Origin: Acidobacteriaceae bacterium
Lineage (GTDB): Bacteria > Acidobacteriota > Terriglobia > Terriglobales > Acidobacteriaceae
Length of the DNA stretch: 5,029 nucleotides
NCBI GenBank assembly: GCA_003139975.1
Contig: PLHN01000317.1
Span: 5,672 to 10,700 of the forward strand
Direction of reading: 5' to 3'
The notes under the pieces are model-generated. The model saw nothing but the letters and a program-made list of their open reading frames with translations, was not told where the DNA came from and did no database searches. Shown piece after piece: positions 1-5,029 of the stretch. A program made the position numbers and the translations under genes. The stretch's first letter is position 1, and every line of letters starts with the position of its first letter.

Positions 1-245
1 GAGATCGGCTGCCAGCTCACTCCGCCGTCGTTGGTGCGCCACACACCACCCGAAACGCCGCCAAAGTAATAGGTAAACGGATTGCCGACTACTCCCGTGA
101 CCGCGAGCACGCGCCCGCCGCGATACGGCCCAATGTCGCGCCACTGCATCCCTTTAAACTGCGCTTCGTTGTATTGCTGAGCGGCAGCACATGCTGCCAG
201 CGCAACGAGGAGAACACACCACAACCACCGCCGAAGTGAATTCAT
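1..245 (-). CDS. Exported BNR/Asp-box repeat protein (sortilin/VPS10-like, 'glycosyl hydrolase'-type), N-terminal part only
   Basis: Only the first 81 codons lie in the window; the gene continues past position 1. The start is an ATG at 245-243, preceded at a 6-nt spacing by an AAGGGGG ribosome binding site. The N-terminus is a clear export signal: charged residues RR (5-6), a hydrophobic core (about 7-18), then LAAC (16-19), which fits a lipoprotein lipobox, followed by AAA-Q (20-23), which would also fit signal peptidase I. The mature part starts with a 'WRDIGPYRGGR' stretch (35-45) and then TNDGGVSW (71-78), which matches the Asp-box pattern S/T-x-D-x-G-x-x-W of BNR repeats. This opening is typical of long (roughly 1000-residue) secreted or surface proteins annotated as BNR-repeat glycosyl hydrolase or VPS10/sortilin-like proteins with beta-propeller folds. 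The enzymatic role of that family is poorly established, so no substrate is claimed. It lies 30 nt behind the esterase gene and may share its transcript. Confidence 0.85.
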   Translation of the reverse strand, partial: MNSLRRWLWCVLLVALAACAAAQQYNEAQFKGMQWRDIGPYRGGRVLAVTGVVGNPFTYYFGGVSGGVWRTNDGGVSWQPI

Positions 246-251
246 CCACAA

Positions 252-258
252 CCCCCTT
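252..258 (-). promoter_or_regulatory. Shine-Dalgarno site of the BNR-repeat protein gene
   Basis: On the minus strand AAGGGGG lies 6 nt before the ATG at 245. It is the best ribosome binding site in the window and supports that start codon. It sits in the 30-nt gap after the esterase stop codon, so translation here can begin independently of the esterase. The same gap contains an A/T-rich TATAGT that resembles a -10 box, but no matching -35 element was seen. Confidence 0.6.
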
Positions 259-275
259 ATAGAAGCCCCACTATA

Positions 276-1184
276 TTAAACCTTGCCGCTGGGCGGCTGC
301 GATCCAGAGTGCAACGGAGCGCTCGATGAGGCAGTCGGTGGCGCTTCGGAATAAAGAAACTCCAGCGCCTCCGAAAAGCGCCGGGCCCAAGCCGATTCCG
401 TGTGCGTTGCGCCTTCCTCAATCCGCACTCGCAAACGCTTTTCGTCCAGGCCGGCTTCCTGCAGAATCGCGGCTAGTTCGCGCACATCCGCGACGACCTT
501 TGCGTCTCGCTCCGCGGCGCCCACCTCCCGCGTACCCATCCCCACATACATGCGCGCGGGCCACGCGTGTGGGCCACGAACTTCCTTAAGAATCTTCCGG
601 TTCGCCACAAACAACGACGGGCTCTCGACGAGCAGCCGTCCAAACGCTCCGGGCGAGACCAGTTGTGTATAGAGGGCAATCAGCCCTCCAAGCGACGATC
701 CGCCCAGCCCGGTGTTCTCCGGACCTCTGCGCACCGAGTACCGCTCCTCGATCAGCGGCATCACCTCGCGCTGCAAGAATTCGGGATAGCGGGCCCCTTC
801 GGGCCTCAGAACTCTCGGGTCGCGTGACTTGTAGGGAGTGTACTCGCATGCGCGACTTTTGCCCGTGTTGTCGATTGCCACGACGATGAGCGGAGGAATC
901 TTCTTCTCGCCAATCAACCGGGCTGCCGTCTCGCCGACCTGCCAGTGGACACCGGCAAATGCAGTCGCCGGATCGAACAGATTCTGCCCATCGTTCATGT
1001 ACAAGACGGGATAGCGCGTGGCACCCCAGCCGTCATAATCAGGAGGCAGCCAAACCCGCACCAGACGCGTGTTTCCGAAAACGCGGCTGCGCAACTCGTG
1101 CAGCCACAAATTGCCGCGCGGAACCGGCACACTGAGATCGGCTCCGCGTTTCTTAGAACTTTTGCGAGCTATCGATCGTGGCAT
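276..1184 (-). CDS. Alpha/beta-hydrolase esterase, putative esterase (esterase D / Fes-like, PF00756 type)
   Basis: The 302-residue protein has the features of the 'putative esterase' family, which includes esterase D, enterobactin esterases and related carboxylic-ester hydrolases. An N-terminal strand region with VWLPPDYDG (44-52) and YPVLYMNDGQNLFD (58-71) is the usual family opening. The nucleophile elbow is GGSSLGG (161-167), making Ser164 the predicted catalytic serine. His261 in the C-terminal 'ATHTESAW' stretch is the predicted catalytic histidine, and Glu220 in 'MGTRE' is the likely acid. No signal peptide is visible: the N-terminus is basic (MPRSIARKSSKKR) but has no hydrophobic core, so the protein is probably cytoplasmic. 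Residues 281-302 form a Pro/Ser-rich tail beyond the catalytic domain. The ATG at 1184 lies 11 nt after the VKOR stop codon, with only a weak ribosome binding site, suggesting expression as part of an operon. The natural substrate cannot be read from the sequence; a siderophore, acyl-thiol or sugar ester are all possible. Confidence 0.88.
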   Translation of the reverse strand: MPRSIARKSSKKRGADLSVPVPRGNLWLHELRSRVFGNTRLVRVWLPPDYDGWGATRYPVLYMNDGQNLFDPATAFAGVHWQVGETAARLIGEKKIPPLIVVAIDNTGKSRACEYTPYKSRDPRVLRPEGARYPEFLQREVMPLIEERYSVRRGPENTGLGGSSLGGLIALYTQLVSPGAFGRLLVESPSLFVANRKILKEVRGPHAWPARMYVGMGTREVGAAERDAKVVADVRELAAILQEAGLDEKRLRVRIEEGATHTESAWARRFSEALEFLYSEAPPTASSSAPLHSGSQPPSGKV

Positions 1185-1195
1185 GGAGTGGACCG

Positions 1196-1633
1196 CTATC
1201 GCGTGTTCTCACGCGTCAGCCAGATCAATCCCGACAGGACCGTCGTCAGTGCAATCAGGCACAACGAACTCAGGCAAAGAATGCACCAGACCCCCAGAAT
1301 ATATCCTTCGACATATGTCAAATAGAGCGCAAAGGCCAATCCCGCCACCGCTCCACCAAACAACAACCGAGGCGCCTCGTACCGATCACGATACATCGTG
1401 GCCAGCCCCGCCAGAGCCGCATAACCCAACATTCCGATCAGCGCCACCGGGATTCCAAGAATCTTCGAGTACTCGCTTCGGTTAACAATATCGCAGTCAA
1501 ATGTTTCCCCAACGTCGCAAAACGCGGTCTTCGACGCCGCATAGTGACGCTGCAACGATACCGACGAGACGACAACCCCACAAACCGCCAGAATCGCCAC
1601 TCCCCACATCAGACGCTTCGACCACTCGCTCAC
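1196..1633 (-). CDS. Vitamin K epoxide reductase (VKOR) family quinone-linked disulfide oxidoreductase
   Basis: This integral membrane protein reoxidises periplasmic thioredoxin-like partners and passes electrons to quinone, a role known for bacterial VKOR homologues that replace DsbB. With the start chosen here (GTG at 1633, 145 residues) the loop cysteines are Cys39 and Cys47 in 'CDVGETFDC', followed by Ser53 and the family signature 'SKILGIPVALIG' (56-67). The active-site CXXC is CILC (117-120) at the start of the last helix. About four hydrophobic segments are visible, near residues 9-26, 59-80, 90-108 and 113-139. There is no fused thioredoxin domain; that function is supplied by the gene just upstream. 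An upstream in-frame GTG at 1645 would give 149 residues, but the GTG at 1633 overlaps the stop codon of the upstream gene as GTGA and has GGGG about 11 nt before it, which favours it. The esterase gene follows after 11 nt. Family assignment is firm; the exact start is less so. Confidence 0.93.
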   Translation of the reverse strand: MSEWSKRLMWGVAILAVCGVVVSSVSLQRHYAASKTAFCDVGETFDCDIVNRSEYSKILGIPVALIGMLGYAALAGLATMYRDRYEAPRLLFGGAVAGLAFALYLTYVEGYILGVWCILCLSSLCLIALTTVLSGLIWLTRENTR

Positions 1634-2058
1634 GGCAGCGCGCACCCCGTGCGGTCACTCAGCTCTTCCAGGGTAAACACCCGTTCCACTCGCTCGCCGG
1701 TCGGAGGAAATTGCCACGTCGGAAACATGTGTACATTCGCGTCCTTACAAACTTGTGTCTCTTTATGCGTGTCGCCTTTCACGCCACACTCCACATAGGG
1801 AGCATATTGGAAGGCTTTCGCAAATTTTTCTTTCTGCTCCGTGCAGTGCGGACACCACCAGGCCCCGTACATCTTGACCCCGCGATCCGTCAGGCAGCGC
1901 GCAAAACCGTCGTACTTGTGCTGCGTGCGGTCGCCAAGATAATAAGCAAAGCCGAACGCGGCCACGATCAGCACCGTGTAAATCGCGCGCCGGCCCCAGT
2001 TGACCGAGCCTGCCGTCCCCGACTTTTCCTGTTGCCGTTCTCTTCTCTCTTGCGACAT
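1630..2058 (-). CDS. Membrane-anchored thioredoxin-like protein, partner of VKOR (DsbA-like role)
   Basis: The 142-residue protein has a basic N-terminus (1-24), one transmembrane segment at about 25-41 that probably acts as an uncleaved signal anchor, and an outward-facing thioredoxin-like domain. The active site is CPHC (69-72) within 'MYGAWWCPHC', and the cis-proline is Pro113 in 'MFPTW'. The whole domain, including 'YVECG' (89-92), a second cysteine at 104 and the closing 'FTLEELSDRTGC' (128-139), strongly resembles the C-terminal thioredoxin domain of cyanobacterial and plant VKOR fusion proteins. Here it is encoded alone, and its stop codon overlaps the VKOR start as GTGA. The inferred role is to introduce disulfides into exported proteins and be recycled by VKOR. 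Cysteines 55, 91, 104 and 139 are additional to the CXXC; 91 and 104 may form a structural or relay disulfide. The ATG at 2058 has no good Shine-Dalgarno sequence, but no other start would keep the anchor. The 52-nt gap upstream is A/T-rich next to the start. Confidence 0.92.
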   Translation of the reverse strand: MSQERRERQQEKSGTAGSVNWGRRAIYTVLIVAAFGFAYYLGDRTQHKYDGFARCLTDRGVKMYGAWWCPHCTEQKEKFAKAFQYAPYVECGVKGDTHKETQVCKDANVHMFPTWQFPPTGERVERVFTLEELSDRTGCALP

Positions 2059-2110
2059 GGTTTTGATCTATATTGACCTCTTATATCACGTCTGTTTCCG
2101 CGTGCACCGT
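2059..2110 (-). other. 52-nt intergenic gap with an A/T-rich patch before the thioredoxin-like gene
   Basis: The gap between the lipid kinase stop and the thioredoxin-like start contains an A/T-rich stretch at about 2059-2090, unlike the GC-rich surroundings. On the minus strand it includes TATAAG and TATAGA, both -10-like, but no -35 box at 16-18 nt spacing from either. A separate promoter for the redox genes is possible but not shown. No hairpin or T-tract terminator is visible. Confidence 0.25.
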
Positions 2111-3079
2111 TCAAACCATCACTCTCAGCACCGACGGCAACACCTCAATCGCGCGACACTCCAGCTTCATGACCTCGCCATCCACCATCACGTCCACCGG
2201 CGCATCCAGTTGAAACTCGACGCGAGGCACGGCCTGGCGCTCGGCCATGGGGTGCCGGGTATGCGTGCCGTCATAGAGCGTCGGCAAATTCAGGATCAAT
2301 CCGAGCCGGCCAATCGGCCCCCAGCGCACATACTCGATCAGCCCATCGTCGGTGCGAGCATCGGGGGCAATCATCATGGTGCCCCCGGTGAACTTGCTGT
2401 TGCTGAAAGTCAAGAACAGGCAGCGCCGCCGGTCAAACTCATCCCGCTCGTTTACACGAACCGGAAACGGACGACGCTTCAGCCGCGCCAGACTCAGGAA
2501 GATTGAAGCCAGATATCCGGCGTGTCCAAAACCTAAAAACCTCCGATGCCGAAGCGCAGCCACATCCGCCGCAAAGCCCACGCTCGCGAGGTTGATGGAA
2601 TACAGCACTCCATCTTTGTGCGTGAGCCGCAAAACGTCGCACGCGCGCGGTTGCCGCGCTTCGATCGCCCGCATGGCATATTCCAAACCGCGGTCCGTAG
2701 CCTTTGCATCGCCGAAATCGCGCAGAAAAGAATTGCCCGTGCCCAGGGGCAGAAATCCAAGCGTCGGGATCCGCTCCGATTCACCGCGCGAAGCGCCGAA
2801 CTCCGCTGTGTCGCTACTCAAAACGGCTGCCAGGCAATCCGGAAACAACCCATTTACGATTTCGTAAGAAGTCCCATCGCCGCCCACCGCAAGAAACCTG
2901 CGGAACCCGCGCCGATAGGCATCGCGAGCGATTCGAGTCGCATCTCTGCCAGCCGCGGTCTCCGCGGTCTCGATGGCAATGCCGGCGGATCGCAACCGTG
3001 CAATCGCCGCGCCCGCCAACTCGCGGCACCGTCCGCCCCCCGCCGCCGGATTGATAATGGCAAGAAAAGTCTCGTTCAC
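2111..3079 (-). CDS. Diacylglycerol kinase family lipid kinase (DAGK_cat, YegS/DgkB-like)
   Basis: The 322-residue protein is a soluble-type lipid kinase of the DAGK_cat superfamily, which uses ATP to phosphorylate diacylglycerol or related lipids at the inner membrane face. Motifs occur in the expected order: INPAAGGG (9-16) near the N-terminus, the nucleotide-binding GGDGT (66-70), LPLGTGN (110-116), then in the C-terminal beta-sandwich domain TGGTMMIAPDA (231-241) with DDGLIEY (244-250), and VDGE (299-302). Length is normal for YegS/DgkB-type enzymes. The start is GTG at 3079: an in-frame TGA lies two codons upstream, and no alternative start is available before the NPAAGGG motif. No Shine-Dalgarno sequence is visible because the upstream sequence is the heptamer repeat, whose hairpin ends two bases before the GTG. 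The upstream neighbour is an acyl-CoA ligase, which fits a lipid role. Whether the substrate is diacylglycerol, a sphingoid base or another lipid (for example undecaprenol) cannot be told from sequence. Confidence 0.92.
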   Translation of the reverse strand: MNETFLAIINPAAGGGRCRELAGAAIARLRSAGIAIETAETAAGRDATRIARDAYRRGFRRFLAVGGDGTSYEIVNGLFPDCLAAVLSSDTAEFGASRGESERIPTLGFLPLGTGNSFLRDFGDAKATDRGLEYAMRAIEARQPRACDVLRLTHKDGVLYSINLASVGFAADVAALRHRRFLGFGHAGYLASIFLSLARLKRRPFPVRVNERDEFDRRRCLFLTFSNSKFTGGTMMIAPDARTDDGLIEYVRWGPIGRLGLILNLPTLYDGTHTRHPMAERQAVPRVEFQLDAPVDVMVDGEVMKLECRAIEVLPSVLRVMV

Positions 3080-3081
3080 AA

Positions 3082-3182
3082 GTCAGGTCTTAGGTGTCAG
3101 GTGTAAGGTCTCAGGTCCCAGGTCTGGGTGCGGGGCTCAGCAGCTTTTCCCGAGACCTGATACCTGACACCTGAGACCTGAC
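3082..3182. repeat. Inverted repeat built of 7-bp CAGGTNT tandem units (intergenic hairpin element)
   Basis: The left arm has six consecutive 7-bp units from 3084 to 3125 (caggtct, taggtgt, caggtgt, aaggtct, caggtcc, caggtct). The right arm has four units of the reverse complement from 3153 to 3180 (agacctg, atacctg, acacctg, agacctg). Pairing 3082-3111 with 3153-3182 gives a 30-position stem with 27 Watson-Crick pairs, two changes that become G-U pairs in RNA read from the plus strand, and one mismatch; the loop is 41 nt. The element fills the ligase-kinase spacer nearly exactly, ending one base from the ligase stop codon and two bases from the kinase GTG. There is no T-tract after the stem, so it is not a classical terminator. 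Similar CAGGTNT heptamer runs are, from memory, dispersed in acidobacterial genomes; that is not verified here. Confidence 0.85.
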
Positions 3183-3183
3183 G

Positions 3184-4899
3184 CTATATCTCCACAACTT
3201 GCGCGCGCTCTGCGCCCATCCCAATCTCCGCCGCCAGTTCTCCACGCTTAATCTTGAGCGACGCCGTTCGCGGAAAATCCTTCTCCCATACAAGATAGCC
3301 GCCAACGCGCTTGAAATCCGGCAGACGCCTGTTTCGCAGGATAATCTGATCGCGCACCAAGTCGTCGAACAACTGGTTCTGTTCGAGCCGCGCCACCAGT
3401 ACCAGCGTCTCCTTCTCTTCGCCCAGCGTTTTTCGCGGCCAGAGAAAATTCGCCGCGAAGATGCAATATTCCTTCACCGGCAGGCCGTCGAATACCGCCT
3501 CGATGTCCTCGGGATAAATATTCTTCCCGCCCTCGGTGACAATCATGTTCTTCTTGCGCCCGAAAAGCTGCAAGTGGCCGTGCTCCTCGAACCTCCCCTG
3601 ATCGCCGGTCAGGAGCCAGCCCTCGACAATCGTCTGCGCCGTTAACTCAGGGTCATCCAGGTAGTGCGACATCACGGCCCGGCTCTTTACCGCAACTTCT
3701 CCGATCCCCTCCCCATCTGGATGCAAAATGCGCACTTCGCTTCCCGGCAGCGGCTTGCCCACGGTATCGGCGCGAAACGGCTTCAGGTCATTGAGCGTGA
3801 CCGCCGTGCAAGCCTCCGTCAGCCCATAGCCGCACGTGACCGGAATGCCGAGATCGTAGAAGAACTGCATGGTCGCGGGATCGGTAAACGCTCCGCCTAC
3901 GATCAGCGCCAGCAGTTCGCCGCCAAACGCCTTGTGCACTTGCGGCAGCAGCCGCCGGCTCAGCCCGACTCGCGAGCGGCTCCGCGTCAACATTTTGTTC
4001 AGGGCAATCAGCCGGTCGAGCATCCAGCGTTTCTTCGGAGGCAGTTCGTCGAACTTCGCCCGCAGCCCTCGCTCCAGATTCTTGAGCACCATCGGCACCA
4101 GGCTCACATACGTGATGCGATAGCGCACAAAGGCATCGCGCACAAATTCCGGGCGCAGCGTCCGCAAATGCACCACACAAGCGCCGCAGACGAATGGCCC
4201 GATAAACCCAACCATAAAATCAATGGCATGATTCGTCGGCAAGATGCTCAGATAACGTACGCCCGGCCAAAACGGATACCACGCTGTTAGCGCGATGCAC
4301 TGTTCGAGATAAGCGTCGTGCGTGAGCACGCATCCCTTCGGCCGCCCACCCGTTCCCGACGAATACACGATGCATGCCGTATCCTCGCGCTGCCGCTTCG
4401 CGAGCTGCGGATCGCCCTTGCGCCGAAACTCCTCCCAACGGTATGCCCCGCGCAGATCCGCCCCGACTGGCGCTTCGGTCACCAGCACAATCTCCGTCGC
4501 CAGCTTCGAAAATTCCGGCGACTGCGCGATCGCTCGCCACAAGTAATATTCGACAATCAGGAACCGCGCCTTCGAGTGCGCCAGCAGTTGCAGGTGTTCC
4601 GCTGCCGAAAGCTTGTAATCGAGCGGTACCAGGACTCCGCCGCAAAAGAAAATCGAATATGCCGAAATCAGCCACTTCGACTGGTTCGTCATGATGATCG
4701 CCGCGCGATCTCCAACTTTGAAATCCGCGTCCTCGATCGCGCGGCATAAGGGTCGCGCGATTTCCTTGAAATCCGAATAAGTTAGCCGAACCTTCTCGCG
4801 GTCGCGATCGGCTTCAATCAGGCAGGTTTCAGCAGGCCAACGGTCGAGCGCCGCGCTCAACGCCGCACCCAGGCTGGCATATTGATGAAGATCAAGCAT
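3184..4899 (-). CDS. AMP-dependent acyl-CoA synthetase/ligase (long-chain fatty acid-CoA ligase-like)
   Basis: The 571-residue protein belongs to the class I adenylate-forming enzymes (AMP-binding family), which activate a carboxylic acid with ATP to an acyl-adenylate and then usually form acyl-CoA. Core motifs are intact: the P-loop [11 protein letters not shown] (179-189), GYGLTEA (357-363), the ribose-binding Asp433 in TGD (431-433), the hinge region FGRKKN (446-451) followed by [12 protein letters not shown] (456-467), and the C-terminal [10 protein letters not shown] (543-552) with Lys549 as the predicted catalytic lysine. Length and the '[12 protein letters not shown]' signature fit fatty-acyl-CoA ligases; substrate chain length cannot be read off. 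No signal peptide is seen, so it is cytosolic or peripheral to the membrane. The ATG at 4899 is directly preceded by an in-frame TGA, so the start cannot lie further upstream; the ribosome binding site is weak (GTGAG about 10 nt upstream). A plausible promoter lies about 37 nt upstream. The lipid kinase follows after the heptamer hairpin. Confidence 0.93.
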   Translation of the reverse strand: MLDLHQYASLGAALSAALDRWPAETCLIEADRDREKVRLTYSDFKEIARPLCRAIEDADFKVGDRAAIIMTNQSKWLISAYSIFFCGGVLVPLDYKLSAAEHLQLLAHSKARFLIVEYYLWRAIAQSPEFSKLATEIVLVTEAPVGADLRGAYRWEEFRRKGDPQLAKRQREDTACIVYSSGTGGRPKGCVLTHDAYLEQCIALTAWYPFWPGVRYLSILPTNHAIDFMVGFIGPFVCGACVVHLRTLRPEFVRDAFVRYRITYVSLVPMVLKNLERGLRAKFDELPPKKRWMLDRLIALNKMLTRSRSRVGLSRRLLPQVHKAFGGELLALIVGGAFTDPATMQFFYDLGIPVTCGYGLTEACTAVTLNDLKPFRADTVGKPLPGSEVRILHPDGEGIGEVAVKSRAVMSHYLDDPELTAQTIVEGWLLTGDQGRFEEHGHLQLFGRKKNMIVTEGGKNIYPEDIEAVFDGLPVKEYCIFAANFLWPRKTLGEEKETLVLVARLEQNQLFDDLVRDQIILRNRRLPDFKRVGGYLVWEKDFPRTASLKIKRGELAAEIGMGAERAQVVEI

Positions 4900-4935
4900 T
4901 CAGGGTTATCTCACGACGGAGGCGCGGGAAAGCAG

Positions 4936-4962
4936 AGTGTATCAAACTGTGACCCGTCGCAA
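4936..4962 (-). promoter_or_regulatory. Candidate sigma70-type promoter for the acyl-CoA ligase gene
   Basis: On the minus strand TTGCGA (4962-4957) is followed, after a short 15-nt spacer, by TACACT (4941-4936), which matches four of six -10 consensus positions. TGA immediately before it gives an extended -10 (TGnTACACT), which could compensate for the spacing. The -10 ends 36 nt before the ATG, leaving a leader of about 30 nt. This is pattern matching only. Confidence 0.35.
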
Positions 4963-5014
4963 TGGAATTGGCATCGGGAAACACGAACATGAATCGCTGG
5001 TTTTCTCCGTGCCT

Positions 5015-5029
5015 GCCCTGAGCGAAGCC
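5015..5029. repeat. Possible half of a dispersed CCCTGAGCGAAGCC palindromic repeat, cut by the window edge
   Basis: The last 15 bases read gccctgagcgaagcc. From memory, sequences of the form CCCTGAGCGAAGCCGAAGGG occur as dispersed short inverted repeats in several bacterial genomes, and the window stops where the second arm would begin. The rest of 4900-5029 shows no coding sequence on either strand; a plus-strand ATG at 4990 meets a stop after ten codons. Confidence 0.25.

Noticed and set aside
270..275. TATAGT as a -10 box for the BNR protein gene
   Set aside because: No -35-like sequence is found at suitable spacing inside the esterase 3' end, and the leader would be very short; co-transcription with the esterase is simpler.
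1178..2076. Long plus-strand open frames opposite the VKOR and thioredoxin-like genes
   Set aside because: Their translations are rich in Arg, Pro, Ser and His with no recognisable motif, and they lie antisense to genes with intact family motifs.
2073..2115. Promoter made of TTGAAC and TATAAG before the thioredoxin-like gene
   Set aside because: The spacing between the two boxes is 23 nt, too long for a sigma70 promoter.
3082..3182. CRISPR array
   Set aside because: Units are 7 bp, contiguous and arranged as inverted arms; there are no spacers of 25-40 bp.
3082..3182. Intrinsic terminator of the ligase gene
   Set aside because: The stem is long but no T-tract follows it on either strand; the minus strand goes directly to TTGTG, the kinase start.
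3664..4290. Plus-strand 208-codon open frame opposite the ligase
   Set aside because: Low-complexity Arg/Gln/His-rich translation, antisense to the conserved adenylate-forming enzyme; a GC-rich shadow frame.
4220..4747. Minus-strand 175-codon frame inside the ligase
   Set aside because: It overlaps the ligase in another frame and shows no family motifs, while the ligase frame is intact throughout.

Overview
The window is a compact, GC-rich bacterial segment in which every supported gene lies on the minus strand, so transcription runs from high to low coordinates. In transcription order the layout is: a probable promoter region (4900-5029), a class I adenylate-forming acyl-CoA ligase (4899-3184), a 104-nt spacer filled by a heptamer-built inverted repeat (3082-3182), a diacylglycerol/lipid kinase of the DAGK_cat family (3079-2111), a membrane-anchored thioredoxin-like protein (2058-1630), a vitamin K epoxide reductase (VKOR) family membrane protein (1633-1196), an alpha/beta-hydrolase esterase (1184-276), and the first 81 codons of an exported BNR/Asp-box repeat protein that runs off the left edge (245-1). 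Long plus-strand ORFs exist but are antisense shadows of these genes.

No marker gene fixes the taxonomy. The combination of high GC, an exported 'WRDIGPYRGGR'-type BNR protein, a VKOR/thioredoxin pair and tandem CAGGTNT heptamers between genes suggests an Acidobacteriota-like (Terriglobia-type) genome. This is an inference from memory of such genomes, not a search result.

The genes fall into modules. The ligase and the lipid kinase both concern lipids: one activates fatty acids as acyl-CoA, the other phosphorylates diacylglycerol or a similar lipid. The thioredoxin-like and VKOR genes overlap by a GTGA stop/start and form a disulfide-forming pair: the thioredoxin-like domain probably oxidises cysteines of exported proteins, and VKOR passes the electrons to quinone. 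In many bacteria these two domains are fused in one protein; here they are separate genes in the reverse of the fusion order. The esterase and the BNR protein follow at 11-nt and 30-nt gaps and may be read from the same transcript.

The most unusual element is the 3082-3182 repeat. It fills the ligase-kinase spacer almost to the base, can fold into a roughly 30-bp hairpin, lacks a terminator U-tract, and ends two nucleotides before the GTG start of the kinase, which has no visible Shine-Dalgarno sequence. No mobile element, CRISPR array, tRNA or rRNA was seen.
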